This document shows, piece after piece, positions 41,660-50,723 of a stretch of 64,000 bases of DNA. Positions within the stretch are counted from its first letter, which is position 1. The number at the start of each line of letters is the position of its first letter. A program made the position numbers and the translations under genes. The stretch is from SG8-4 sp964598225 (GTDB taxonomy: Bacteria > Planctomycetota > Phycisphaerae > Sedimentisphaerales > Anaerobacaceae): contig CAZRBG010000027.1 in NCBI GenBank assembly GCA_964598225.1, positions 6,192 to 70,191 of the forward strand, read 5' to 3'. The notes under the pieces were generated by a model. The model worked only from the letters and a program-made list of their open reading frames with translations. It was not told where the DNA came from and did no database searches.

Positions 41660-44218
41660 ATGCGCAAAGTCCTTATCGGTTTTATTTCATTAGGCGGTGT
41701 GCTCGCGGCGTATGTTCTCTATACCGGCGTGAGCGATTCGCCCGTCATCGAGAGCGATCCGGGCGCCGAGTTTAGCGAGGCCGTCGCCGACAGCAATATT
41801 GGTGATTTCGACTCAAACGTGGGCAAGATCGGCGGTATTGGAATCGGCACCACCAAGAAGGCCGAGTACGTCACCCTGAACGAAGAGACCAAAGAGGTCG
41901 AGCGGATATGGGGCTTCGAGACTTTGCTGAGCAAGTCGCGGGGTATCTGGGAACTCGAGGAACCCTATGTAAATGTCTTCGAGCGGGATTTCACGTGCTA
42001 CATAACGGCTGACACCGGATGGGCGCGAATGGAGACCGCTGCCGAAAGGTCAACACCCAGGGATGCGACTTTCAGCGGGAACGTGGTAATACACGTCGAG
42101 CCAAAAGATTCGAGCGACATGAAGGAGAGCTTTGTCTATCTCGACGACGTTGTTTTTATGAGCGAAAGATCGCAGCTATCTACAAAAGGGCCGGTTGAAT
42201 ACATCTCAGAGGATGTCCACATGCGGGGAAGAGGCCTGGAACTTATATTCAACGACCAGAGCGACCGTCTTGAGTACTTCAGAATTTTCGACCTGGAGAT
42301 GCTGCGTCTAAAGAACGCGCGGACGGAAATGTTCTCCAGCTATCAGCCGCAAACGGATGAATCAGCCGAGGTTGAAACTCCGGCTGAGATACAACAAGCG
42401 GACGTCAATGCCGTCGCTGTCGACACGGAGAAGCTCGAGGAGTCAACCGGCGATGATGCTCTTGGGGACGAGACGGAAGAGGGCGTATATTACAAATGTA
42501 TACTAAGCAAGAACGTGCTTATTGATACGCCGGATGAGTTGATCTTCGCCGATCAGCGAATCCTCATCAGCGATATCTTTCTGTCGCAAGACTCTCTCTC
42601 GTCCGAAACGGCCGACGCAAACGACACGGACACAGTGGCCGCAGCCGAAGAAGGTGTACCCGCTGATGACTCCAACAGTGTCTCTGCAAAAGGCGCGGTC
42701 GATCCGAACAGCACCGTCGCTGCGGCTGTCGAGTCGAAAGTTTCGCCTGAGGAACCGAATGATATCGTAATAACGTGCGAGAACGGCATTGTTTTCGTGC
42801 CGATGGATACCAACAGATCGCTCGACGAATTCATGCAGGTCGCCGCCGGTTCGGAAAGTGAGCGTCCCGAGGTGCTTGAGACCGACAGCAATCGGACAAA
42901 GTTCCTCGCTCCGACGATCGACTATGATGCGGTTACCGGGAACGTTGCCGCCGATGGTGAGTCCAGACTTATTTTGTTTTCCCGCGACAGGACCGGTGCC
43001 GATGCAAACGAACCGCTCGCGCCGACAAACGTCACCGCCCGGGACGGAGTAACATTCTTCCAGGCATCCAACCAGGTCGTTTTCACAGGCGACTGCCTTG
43101 GTTCCATGCCCCAGAAAGGCTTGACCGAGCCGAGAGACGTGACGTTCCAAGCGCCGAAGATAACTGTAAATCTTCCCGAAAACAAAGACGCGCAACCCGA
43201 CATGCTTGCGGCAGGACCGGCAAAGCTTACTTTTTACATGCAGGACACAAATGACCTTGGCGCCGCTCCCGATCCGAACGCGCCCGAAAAACCAAACGAA
43301 CCCACCGCTGTCACAGTAACCGCTCAAAAAGAGGCAAGATTCTCAGGAACTGCGAATCAGATTGTTTTTGTAGACGATTGTCGATGCCTGACGACCCGAG
43401 AGGATCCGAACGATCTGACGGGCTACGAGCTTCGGTCGGAATTGATAACCGTGGACCTGCCGGAGGATGCGAATGCGCCCGAGGCGGACTCGTCCGGGTC
43501 GACCGGCGGCATCAAGCATCTTACCGCCAGCGGCGGCGTTGTCAGGCTTGCTTCCACTAAGAGGGCAAAAGCCGATCCCAATCTTGTCGAATATGCTCAT
43601 GATGTCAACGACGCGGAGTTACTCGGCGGCGTCGAGTTAAAATGCGCCCGGGTTGATTTCGATCCCAACGAGGGACTGTTCAAAGCTTCGGGGGCGCCGG
43701 CGGAGATAGTAATGGACAATTCCAAAGTCGCCGTCTCCGAACAGGATCCGAACGGATTCAGCCTGAGCGGGCCGTGTTACGCCTTCCTTGCGAATTACGA
43801 CAGTCTGAAATATTTCATCAACGAAGATCGAATCGTAGCCGAAGCCGTCCCGGGCGGCGCTTTGTGGTTTCATTATGTTCCCGTCGTTGCCGGCGTCCAC
43901 AATCCGGATGCGATGACTACGGCATCGGCGCCGCGGGTGGAGGCCTTTCTCAAAAAGTTGCCGGACGGCAGAACCGAATTGTCGACTTTGAAAGCGACGG
44001 GCGGGATAGATATTAGCGATTTGTCCAATGGAAATCACTTCATCGGCAGCGAGCTGCACTACGATCAGACAACATCCATCATGACAATCAACGGCGACGA
44101 GACAACACCGTGCCTTGGCAATGGTGCTCTTGTCGATGGGATCGAGTACAACGTAACCACCGGCAAACTCGACTTCAAAGTGATCGGCCCCGGTGCGATA
44201 CAGACAAATCAGCAATAA
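41660..44218 (+). CDS. Very large LptC/OstA-like LPS-export periplasmic protein
   Basis: An 852-residue protein with one N-terminal membrane segment (KVLIGFISLGGVLAAYVLYTG) and a long periplasmic part of beta strands. The first 200 residues resemble LptC (ERIWGFETLLSKSRGIWELE, NVFERDFTCYITADTGWARM, ATFSGNVVIHVEPKD). Three later segments have an OstA/LptA-like pattern: GVTFFQASNQVVFTGDC, EARFSGTANQIVFVDDC and ATGGIDISDLSNGNHFIGSE. Acidic low-complexity linkers (VDTEKLEESTGDDA) join them. LptC normally has about 190 residues, so this looks like LptC fused to LptA-like modules. It follows kdsC directly. Probably part of an LPS transport bridge. Confidence 0.7.
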   Translation: MRKVLIGFISLGGVLAAYVLYTGVSDSPVIESDPGAEFSEAVADSNIGDFDSNVGKIGGIGIGTTKKAEYVTLNEETKEVERIWGFETLLSKSRGIWELEEPYVNVFERDFTCYITADTGWARMETAAERSTPRDATFSGNVVIHVEPKDSSDMKESFVYLDDVVFMSERSQLSTKGPVEYISEDVHMRGRGLELIFNDQSDRLEYFRIFDLEMLRLKNARTEMFSSYQPQTDESAEVETPAEIQQADVNAVAVDTEKLEESTGDDALGDETEEGVYYKCILSKNVLIDTPDELIFADQRILISDIFLSQDSLSSETADANDTDTVAAAEEGVPADDSNSVSAKGAVDPNSTVAAAVESKVSPEEPNDIVITCENGIVFVPMDTNRSLDEFMQVAAGSESERPEVLETDSNRTKFLAPTIDYDAVTGNVAADGESRLILFSRDRTGADANEPLAPTNVTARDGVTFFQASNQVVFTGDCLGSMPQKGLTEPRDVTFQAPKITVNLPENKDAQPDMLAAGPAKLTFYMQDTNDLGAAPDPNAPEKPNEPTAVTVTAQKEARFSGTANQIVFVDDCRCLTTREDPNDLTGYELRSELITVDLPEDANAPEADSSGSTGGIKHLTASGGVVRLASTKRAKADPNLVEYAHDVNDAELLGGVELKCARVDFDPNEGLFKASGAPAEIVMDNSKVAVSEQDPNGFSLSGPCYAFLANYDSLKYFINEDRIVAEAVPGGALWFHYVPVVAGVHNPDAMTTASAPRVEAFLKKLPDGRTELSTLKATGGIDISDLSNGNHFIGSELHYDQTTSIMTINGDETTPCLGNGALVDGIEYNVTTGKLDFKVIGPGAIQTNQQ

Positions 44219-44406
44219 AGCAGACGCACCGGACTCTTTGTCATTCCGAGCTTAGCCGAGGAATCCGGCTAACAATGATGAGGGGTTTTACCTTTCCGAG
44301 CCAGGTTCTGCCGCCACGTGTTGCTGCGCATCCCTTCGGTCGACATGACAAAATGTTGCTTGCCAGAAAATTTTGGCGCCCCCTCTTTATGGTCCCAATA
44401 TTTTTC

Positions 44407-44435
44407 TTGCTTTCTCAAGCAATTTCGGCTATAAT
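44407..44435 (+). promoter_or_regulatory. Promoter for the small membrane protein gene
   Basis: TTGCTT (44407-44412), a 17-base spacer, then TATAAT (44430-44435). It lies 83 bp before the ATG at 44519. The rest of the 300-bp stretch (44219-44518) contains a CATTCCGAGC...GGAATCC hairpin fragment near 44241 and no gene. Confidence 0.75.
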
Positions 44436-44518
44436 ACGGCGAAGATAGGCGGGGCTGGCAGCTTTGATCGGGCCACAATGCGTTGCCCATACGGATTGTC
44501 TTGCGTAGGAGACAGAGT

Positions 44519-44953
44519 ATGGATCGGCAAGTGGAAGATTACATACACGGCTTGTCGGATTTGGAGTTGCTCGAGTACTCGAGAACTACGACACACCTAC
44601 CCGAAGCTCTCGAATTTGCCAGAGAGGAACTAACCGATCGGCATCTTTCCCCTGACCGCATGAGCAATCTCGAAAAGCAGTTGCAGCAGCGAGCCAAAGA
44701 ACGCGAAGAGCAGGCTCTTGCAATCGCCAACGAGCCGCTGCACTGGGAATGGCGCGTCGCCTGCTTTCTTTCGGGTTTATACATGGCGATTCCATTTGTG
44801 CTTTTCGTTCCCGCCTGGCATCGACTTCGCGACGAGGGCGGTGAGCGCAGGTACAAAGAGATGTGGATTGCTGTAATGATCGGTTTCTGCCTGCAGCCTA
44901 TCCTTGTCCTGGTGGGCATCCCTCCCTGGAGCTGGATCATAGAACTTTTTTGA
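44519..44953 (+). CDS. Hypothetical small membrane protein with N-terminal helical domain
   Basis: A 144-residue protein. Residues 1-75 are a charged helical part (DRQVEDYIHGLSDLELLEYS, LSPDRMSNLEKQLQQRAKER). Two hydrophobic segments follow (CFLSGLYMAIPFVLFVPA and WIAVMIGFCLQPILVLVGI) and the protein ends IIELF. Not a family I recognise. GGAG lies eight bases before the ATG, and a good promoter lies upstream. It stands alone. Confidence 0.7.
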   Translation: MDRQVEDYIHGLSDLELLEYSRTTTHLPEALEFAREELTDRHLSPDRMSNLEKQLQQRAKEREEQALAIANEPLHWEWRVACFLSGLYMAIPFVLFVPAWHRLRDEGGERRYKEMWIAVMIGFCLQPILVLVGIPPWSWIIELF

Positions 44954-45053
44954 ACGGTTTTTCCATGTCATGTCGAGCGAAGCCGATACCTCTGGTCCAC
45001 GCGCTGTTTGGTTCTCCTTGTGCGGAGAGATTTTATATACATTGCCATGGAGA

Positions 45054-45734
45054 CTAAGCACAAAGTTGCCGCAAATCTTCCATACTCAGATCGCCAAGCC
45101 GTGCGACGACTCTTTCGGCGTCGCTGAGTTGCTCGGCATCGTAGGAGTTTGTCACGGCTATCGTATGCATTCCTGCCGCGTTGCCGGCCTGGAGGCCCCA
45201 ATGGGAATCTTCTATCACGACGCATTGATCGGCGGTTAGAGGCGGATTGCTGTTTTCGCTCAGCCTCTGCAGCGCCAGCAGATATCCTTCCGGATCGGGT
45301 TTGCCATTCCTGACATGCTCAGCCGAAACTATCGTCTTGAAAAAATGCCGCAGGTTCGCTCCATCGACCATGGGCTTAATATCGGCCAGCAGCGCGCCCG
45401 AGCAGATAGCCATCGGGATTTCGTTCTGATCGAGCATCTTCAGAAAATCACGTACTCCCTCGAAGGTCCGGTCTTCGGTCTTCGTCAGCTCCTCGAATAT
45501 CGCGCTCTTGCGTTTGACGATATCCGGAATTTGCCGCTCATCGACTTTGAGCAGGCCATCTTTGACGATCGCCTTATAGCAGTCGAAGTCGCTGAATCCC
45601 AGATATTTCTCATAGTAATCCTCTGTTTCTATCTTGACCCCGAACGGTTCCAGCGACTCATTGAAAGCACGAAGGTGCAAACCTTCCGAATCCGTAATCA
45701 CCCCGTCAAAATCAAATATTACAGCTCTGAACAT
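45054..45734 (-). CDS. HAD-superfamily hydrolase (beta-phosphoglucomutase-like)
   Basis: A 226-residue HAD with the helical cap type: motif I DFDGVITDSEGLHLRAFNES, cap KYLGFSDFDCYKAIV, motif II MAICSGALLADIKP, motif III lysine in VRNGKPDPEGYLLALQR and motif IV VVIEDSHWGLQAGNAAGM. The family covers beta-phosphoglucomutase and sugar-phosphate phosphatases. The sugar is unknown. The gene begins six bases after the stop of the acyl-CoA dehydrogenase gene and ends the ETF operon. Confidence 0.87.
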   Translation of the reverse strand: MFRAVIFDFDGVITDSEGLHLRAFNESLEPFGVKIETEDYYEKYLGFSDFDCYKAIVKDGLLKVDERQIPDIVKRKSAIFEELTKTEDRTFEGVRDFLKMLDQNEIPMAICSGALLADIKPMVDGANLRHFFKTIVSAEHVRNGKPDPEGYLLALQRLSENSNPPLTADQCVVIEDSHWGLQAGNAAGMHTIAVTNSYDAEQLSDAERVVARLGDLSMEDLRQLCA

Positions 45735-45740
45735 CCGTTA

Positions 45741-47543
45741 TCACTCCGCAGGCACGGGTCCTATGAGGGCTTCGTATTCGGTGAAGGTTGATTTGTCGCC
45801 GGAACGGATTGATTCAGCCAGGGCGGCGATCTTTGGGGTGTTTTTGGTTATGTATCTGCGGGCGATCATTTCTTTTCGCTGTTTCATCGGTATGGTTTTG
45901 CCGGCTTCTCCCGAGCCGTCCTCGGCGACCGGGACCTGCATTTCCACCTTCGTACTGGCCTGGCCGCAGAAGAGATAGCCGTTGATCAGGTCAATGGCGA
46001 TATCCACCAAAGCTCTGCCGTAGAGATCCATGTACTCGTTGCCCTGCTGCTTAACGTAAGCGACGGATTCTTTCAAGAGTTCCCTGCCTTTGGCGAGTGT
46101 TTCGAGTAAATCACTGACTTCGGGATCGTAATCCTGCTCTGCAAGCTCTGCCATAAATTTTTCGGCCGTGCCGCTGCATACGCCTCGTACCGCTGCGACC
46201 ACCTGCAACTGGCTGGTTCCTTCGTAAATAGTCGTAATCCGGGCGTCCCTCGCGTAGCGTTCGCAGGCGTAATCGCGCATATAGCCGCTGCCGCCCAGCA
46301 CTTGGATCGAATCATAAGTAACGCGGTTGCACATCTCCGAGCAATAATACTTGCTCATCGGCGTGAGCATCCCGGCGTATCTTCTGTACTTTCGCGATTC
46401 ATTCTTGAGCCTCTTAGCTTCGGCCTTGTCCTGAGGCGGACTTTCGAGTTGTTTTGCATAGCCGATCTCCATATCCACGACTCGCGAGGTTTCATACAAG
46501 AGCGCCCTGCCCGCTTCGATCAGGGTTTTCATGTCGATCAGCATGTCTCGCACCGCGGGCAGCTTCTCAATTGCCACGCCAAACTGCTTTCTGGTCGATG
46601 CGTAATCGCGGGCGACGCGATAAGCCGCTTCGGCCACGCCCATCGACTGGCCCGCAATGCCGATCCGGGCGCCGTTCATGAGGCTCATCACGTACGTTAC
46701 CAGCCCGCGCTGGCGTTCGCCGATTAGTTCACAAGGCGTATTGTCGAAGAATATCTCACAGGTCGGCGAGCCATGGATGCCCAACTTATCCTCCAGCCGG
46801 CGGATGTGTACCGTCGGACCCGGCTCGCACACGAACAGGCTCAGGCCAAGTCCACCGGCTCGGTCCGGCTCGCTTCGAGACAGAACCAGCAGGACCTCTC
46901 CGCAGCCGTTGGTGATGAAGCGTTTTACGCCGTGCAGGAACCATTTGCCCTCGTCGCCCTGGTATGCTCGGAGCTTGATCGCCTGTAAGTCGGAGCCTGC
47001 GTCCGGCTCGGTCAGGACCATCGCTCCGGTGACCTTGCCCGCGGCAAATTCCTTCAGGTATTGTTGCTTGATCTCTTCGGAGGCAAATGCATTGATGGTC
47101 TCTGCGATTCCCTGCAGGCCGAAGATGTTCATAAGTGCGGCATCTGCCCGCGAAACGATCTCAATCGCCATCGAATAAACGAGATTCGGGAAATTCAGGC
47201 CGCCAAACCGGTGTGGCAACGTGAAACCCATGACCTCGGCCTGAGCCAGTTTCTCCAGGTCGTCTGCGATTCCCTTGGCGCGGGTCACGGTGCCGTCTTC
47301 GTTTAGCACGTTGCCCTGGCGATCCACATCCTCGGCCCGCGGCGCGATGAATTCTGCGCTGAGCCGGCCAAGCGAATCCAGCACCATCTCGTAGTTCCGT
47401 ATTGCCTCTTCGACATCGGCCGGGGCGTAATCGAATTCGCCTGCGAACTTAAACCCCTCTTCACAAACATTCGCCGAGCCGGCTACGTCTGTGTGCCGGA
47501 ACAAGAACTGTATATCGTCGTTATCTCTATAGAAATTAGCCAT
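45741..47543 (-). CDS. Acyl-CoA dehydrogenase family protein
   Basis: A 600-residue flavoenzyme, longer than the classic 380-residue type and closer to the VLCAD/FadE-like group with an extra C-terminal domain. Core motifs are FTLPHRFGGLNFPNLVYSMA, GAMVLTEPDAGSDLQAIKLR (flavin site), KLGIHGSPTCEIFFDNTPCE, YASTRKQFGVAIEKLPAVRD and YEGTSQLQVVAAVRGV, which carries the catalytic Glu. It oxidises an acyl-CoA and gives electrons to ETF; etfA and etfB lie in the same operon. The ATG at 47543 follows AAGGA by eight bases. A repeat element separates it from etfA. Confidence 0.9.
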   Translation of the reverse strand: MANFYRDNDDIQFLFRHTDVAGSANVCEEGFKFAGEFDYAPADVEEAIRNYEMVLDSLGRLSAEFIAPRAEDVDRQGNVLNEDGTVTRAKGIADDLEKLAQAEVMGFTLPHRFGGLNFPNLVYSMAIEIVSRADAALMNIFGLQGIAETINAFASEEIKQQYLKEFAAGKVTGAMVLTEPDAGSDLQAIKLRAYQGDEGKWFLHGVKRFITNGCGEVLLVLSRSEPDRAGGLGLSLFVCEPGPTVHIRRLEDKLGIHGSPTCEIFFDNTPCELIGERQRGLVTYVMSLMNGARIGIAGQSMGVAEAAYRVARDYASTRKQFGVAIEKLPAVRDMLIDMKTLIEAGRALLYETSRVVDMEIGYAKQLESPPQDKAEAKRLKNESRKYRRYAGMLTPMSKYYCSEMCNRVTYDSIQVLGGSGYMRDYACERYARDARITTIYEGTSQLQVVAAVRGVCSGTAEKFMAELAEQDYDPEVSDLLETLAKGRELLKESVAYVKQQGNEYMDLYGRALVDIAIDLINGYLFCGQASTKVEMQVPVAEDGSGEAGKTIPMKQRKEMIARRYITKNTPKIAALAESIRSGDKSTFTEYEALIGPVPAE

Positions 47544-47559
47544 TCTGGATTTCCTTTTT

Positions 47560-47627
47560 GCCACTAAGACACGAAGACACTAAGACAGCTCTATATTTTC
47601 TTTGTGACTTTGTGTCTTCGTGGCTAA
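47560..47627. repeat. Inverted repeat of CACGAAGACAC type
   Basis: GCCACTAAGACACGAAGACA at the left end pairs with TTTGTGTCTTCGTGGCTAA at the right end. Internal direct copies (ACACGAAGACACTAAGACA) flank an AT-rich centre. It fills the spacer between etfA and the acyl-CoA dehydrogenase gene, and its right end overlaps the last bases of etfA. Confidence 0.87.
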
Positions 47628-48655
47628 ACAGTCTTTTCCTTGATTGATTTTATCATCATCGGCACGACTTCGTTGAGGTCGCCGAGTATTTTGTAGTGGG
47701 CGACGCCGAAGATAGGGGCATCGGGATCGTTGTTGATTGCTACGATCTTCTGGCTCTGGGACATTCCCGCCTGATGCTGTACGGCACCGCTGATTCCAAC
47801 GGCTATATACAGGCTCGGGCGAACGGTCGTTCCGGTCTGGCCCACCTGATGGTCGTGGTCTATGAAACCCAGGTCTACGGCTGCTCGCGTTGCCGCCGGT
47901 GCGGCGCCGAGGCAGTTCGCCAGGTCCCACACGAGCTTGAAATTGTCCTTGCTGCCCAGTCCTGCTCCGCCGGCGACGATGATTCGCGCCGCTTTGAGGT
48001 CTATCTTTTTCTCGCGTTTATGCTCATCGAGAATCTCCAGCGGCAAGTCCGTCTGCGTGAGTCGAACTTTCTCTTGAATAATCTGACCTTTTCGTGTTTC
48101 GTCCGGTTCGGGCGTCATCATCACGCCCTCACGAACGGTGGCCATCTGAGGCCAGCGGTCGTGATTGATAATCGTCGCGACGATATTTCCGCCGAAAGCA
48201 GGGCGGATCTGGAAAAGAAGATTCTTGTGTATCTTCTTGTCTCTAACAGTCTTGTGGTCGCCTATTTGCAGATCGGTGCAGTCTGCGGTCAGCCCCGCCT
48301 TGGTGGCGCTTGCGATTCGCGGCGCCAGGTCGCGACCGGTCACAGTTGCTCCGTAGAGCACGATCTGAGGCTCGTGCTTGTGGATCAGGTCGTACATCAT
48401 CTTTGCATAGCTGTTGGCCTGGTAAGCCTGCAGCAACGGGTCCTCGGCAACGTAAACCTTGTCGGCGCCGCGGTGTATGAGCTGCGTCGCGAGGCTCTTG
48501 ACGCCGTCGCCCAAAAGTACCGCCGCCAGACTCACACCGAGCGTATCGGCCAGATGCCGGGCCTTGCTCATTAACTCAATCGGCGTATCTTCCAGTTGCC
48601 CGTTATGCTGCTCGGCAAAAACCCAAACTTCACCTTCTCTATTAACATCTATCAT
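47624..48655 (-). CDS. etfA: Electron transfer flavoprotein subunit alpha
   Basis: A 343-residue FAD-binding ETF subunit. The N-terminal domain has VWVFAEQHNGQLEDTPIELM and LGVSLAAVLLGDG; the C-terminal FAD site is VAGGAGLGSKDNFKLVWDLA, ATRAAVDLGFIDHDHQVGQT, PSLYIAVGISGAVQHQAGM and SQKIVAINNDPDAPIFGVA. It pairs with EtfB to take electrons from acyl-CoA dehydrogenase. It is separated from etfB by a toxin-antitoxin pair, which is abnormal. The ATG has no clear ribosome binding site, because repeat DNA (48667-48712) ends just upstream. Confidence 0.93.
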   Translation of the reverse strand: MIDVNREGEVWVFAEQHNGQLEDTPIELMSKARHLADTLGVSLAAVLLGDGVKSLATQLIHRGADKVYVAEDPLLQAYQANSYAKMMYDLIHKHEPQIVLYGATVTGRDLAPRIASATKAGLTADCTDLQIGDHKTVRDKKIHKNLLFQIRPAFGGNIVATIINHDRWPQMATVREGVMMTPEPDETRKGQIIQEKVRLTQTDLPLEILDEHKREKKIDLKAARIIVAGGAGLGSKDNFKLVWDLANCLGAAPAATRAAVDLGFIDHDHQVGQTGTTVRPSLYIAVGISGAVQHQAGMSQSQKIVAINNDPDAPIFGVAHYKILGDLNEVVPMMIKSIKEKTV

Positions 48656-48666
48656 TTGTTTGTATC

Positions 48667-48712
48667 TCGTATTGCGTATTACGTATTGCGTAGGGTGGGG
48701 CTCGCCCCACCA
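48667..48712. repeat. TATTGCGT units joined to a GTAGGGTGGGGCT hairpin
   Basis: 48667-48692 is GTATTGCGTATTACGTATTG plus CGTA (same unit as inside truA). Directly joined at 48690-48711 is GTAGGGTGGGGCTCGCCCCA plus CC, a GGTGGGGC/GCCCCACC hairpin. It sits between hepT and the etfA start. Confidence 0.87.
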
Positions 48713-48718
48713 TTGTAA

Positions 48719-49141
48719 CTATTTCTCAGCCACGAACCTCTTGATTGCGTCAATAAATTCCTCGATAGTCTTGGTATCGTTTTGTAGGTGTTGATATACC
48801 CTCTCATGGTCGAGACGTAAGTAGTCGTGAACCAGGACGTTCCTGAAGAGGGCCAGGTCAACTAATTCGTCCTTGAGCAGGCTTGGAATCACTTTGTTCT
48901 CAAACAAAATCCTCGGGATATCAGCATAGGTATCAGGCTTGGCGAAGCCGAACTCGGAAATAACCATATCTCCAACAGTTAAGAACGTTTCCAGAGCTAA
49001 ATGCAACTGCCGATCCGCCAAATCATAAATCCTCCAGTCGGAGAGGTATTGCTCTACGGGATACTTCTGCATTTCAACCAGGTGTTGAAGGTATCCTTCC
49101 AAGTCCTGAATACATTTTGCTAATCTGGCTTTATCTACCAC
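48719..49141 (-). CDS. hepT: HepT-type HEPN toxin of a MntA/HepT pair
   Basis: A 140-residue HEPN-domain protein (DUF86). The catalytic Rx4HxY signature is complete: R100, H105 and Y107 in LFRNVLVHDYLRL. In the MntA-HepT system HepT is an RNase, and MntA adds AMP to the conserved tyrosine to switch it off. Length is normal. Its start overlaps the end of mntA by 11 bp. The pair lies within the ETF operon, so toxin and antitoxin are transcribed with etfB. Confidence 0.88.
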   Translation of the reverse strand: MVDKARLAKCIQDLEGYLQHLVEMQKYPVEQYLSDWRIYDLADRQLHLALETFLTVGDMVISEFGFAKPDTYADIPRILFENKVIPSLLKDELVDLALFRNVLVHDYLRLDHERVYQHLQNDTKTIEEFIDAIKRFVAEK

Positions 49142-49547
49142 TGGTAGCCTCCGGTCCGAAGACTTCCCTCGTATATCTGTCTATGAAAGGTTTCCAGTCC
49201 AGGTACTTGAGCACTGCCTTGACTTCATACTCTAACCGGATCTTATCATTGTCGGAAAAAATAAGAATTCCTTCTTTCAAAATCCGGTGGGCCAGAAGTG
49301 GCGGCGTATCGTTGAGGACAACTAAATCGACCTCGTCGGTTTTGTATAGGTCCGTTATTTCTCCTAAGACCTTCAGTTTCAAATCAAAATGCTCTCCAGC
49401 ATCAACTTCATCATCAAAATACACGGCGATATCGATATCGCTCAAGGAACCGGCGGTGCCTTTGGCCTGTGAGCCGAAAAGGTAAGCAAAAACCACCCTT
49501 CGCCTCTTGAAAATCCGGGCTAATTGTTCTTTCGTCTCGGGCTTCAT
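49131..49547 (-). CDS. mntA: MntA-type nucleotidyltransferase antitoxin
   Basis: A 138-residue protein with the minimal nucleotidyltransferase signature G25-S26-x10-D37-x-D39 (FGSQAKGTAGSLSDIDIAVY) and a third acidic residue in DEVDLVVLNDTP. MntA proteins add AMP to HepT. The start codon overlaps the stop of etfB (ATGA) and has no ribosome binding site of its own, so its translation depends on etfB. This makes it part of the ETF operon by design or by precise insertion. Confidence 0.88.
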   Translation of the reverse strand: MKPETKEQLARIFKRRRVVFAYLFGSQAKGTAGSLSDIDIAVYFDDEVDAGEHFDLKLKVLGEITDLYKTDEVDLVVLNDTPPLLAHRILKEGILIFSDNDKIRLEYEVKAVLKYLDWKPFIDRYTREVFGPEATSGR

Positions 49548-50455
49548 GCTATGATTTTATCGGCGATCAGCTCGTGTATGATGTTTGAGATCGCCTCTTC
49601 GGTAGGCTCGATCTCTTTTGTTTCTTTAGCCGCCAGGACAACGCTTTGAATTCGATGGACCTTGGTTGGGGAACCTTTCTGGCCGCACCACGTCAAGTCG
49701 GCCTCGATGTCCTCCAGGTCTAATTGCTCCATCAACAAGCCGGACTCAGCCAGCTTGTGGCGCCTGCGTTCGACCAACTCTTTGAGTTCGGCCTCGACGG
49801 CGTCGGGATTTTCAGCCCTAATACTCCGCTCGATCTCAGCCGGCGTGCAAGCGTTCTTGTACTTCATCATTTTCTTGGCCGCCGCTACTCTCGGCTCGTT
49901 CGCATCGCCGACCACGGTCAGCAGGACCGGCAGGGCGGTTCTAACTCTCTGCCAGCCGTTGCCGATGTTTCTGCGAGCCGTTACGGTTTTGCCGTTAAGG
50001 TCTTCAAGTTCTTCCACGTATGTGATCTGTGTGATGCCGAGTTTTTCGGCCAATTGCGGGCCGACCTGGGCCGTATCGCCGTCGATGGCCTGTCTGCCAC
50101 ACAGGACGATGTCGTAATCGATTTTCCCGACCGCACAACTGAGGATGTAGCTGGTTGCCAATGTATCGCTCGCGGCACATTTGCGGTCGGTCAGCAGGAT
50201 CGCCTCGTCGGCCCCGCGGTAGAGCGATTCACGAAGAATCGCACTCGCGGCCGGCAGACCCATAGTAACGACGGTAATGTGCCCGCCATACTTCTCTTTG
50301 ATTTGCAGGGCCAGTTCCAGGGCGTTAAGGTCCTCCGGATTGAAGATCGCCGGCAGCGCCGAACGCTTGACGGTGCCGTCATCATTCATCGCATCGCCTG
50401 TAACGTTTTTTGTGTCAGGCACTTGCTTTACCAATACAACGCAATTATAAGCCAC
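49544..50455 (-). CDS. etfB: Electron transfer flavoprotein subunit beta
   Basis: A 303-residue ETF subunit that binds AMP or a second FAD depending on type. It starts at a GTG with AAGGAG eight bases upstream (VAYNCVVLVKQVPDTKNV). Landmarks are LNALELALQIKEKYGGHIT, YDIVLCGRQAIDGDTAQVGP and LPVLLTVVGDANEPRVAAAK. About 50 residues longer than the shortest ETF-beta proteins. Whether this is a bifurcating ETF cannot be told by eye. First gene of the etfB-mntA-hepT-etfA-acd-HAD operon. Confidence 0.92.
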   Translation of the reverse strand: MAYNCVVLVKQVPDTKNVTGDAMNDDGTVKRSALPAIFNPEDLNALELALQIKEKYGGHITVVTMGLPAASAILRESLYRGADEAILLTDRKCAASDTLATSYILSCAVGKIDYDIVLCGRQAIDGDTAQVGPQLAEKLGITQITYVEELEDLNGKTVTARRNIGNGWQRVRTALPVLLTVVGDANEPRVAAAKKMMKYKNACTPAEIERSIRAENPDAVEAELKELVERRRHKLAESGLLMEQLDLEDIEADLTWCGQKGSPTKVHRIQSVVLAAKETKEIEPTEEAISNIIHELIADKIIA

Positions 50456-50723
50456 TTGCTAATCTCCTTGTCCGGCTTTTAATTCACCAAGAAACTCTCT
50501 CATCCGAGATACGAGCAACGCATTTTAGCGTGATTCGACGGCAAGTCAACCTCAAAAGCCGCCAAATATCGGCGTAACAGGCAATTTTGCTCGAATTCAG
50601 GAAGGCAGCCGGAGTGAGTTTGTCGTTTTTGCCTGGGATGCGGTGCGTTTTAGTCTTGACTTCGGCGCGAAAAGTGCTAAAAAGCAGGTAGTATTTAGAT
50701 TTGCGGATTTCGAGCTATCAATT

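Noticed and set aside
42503..43327. Open frame antisense to the LptC-like gene
   Set aside because: Cys/Gly/Arg-rich shadow translation without a start signal.
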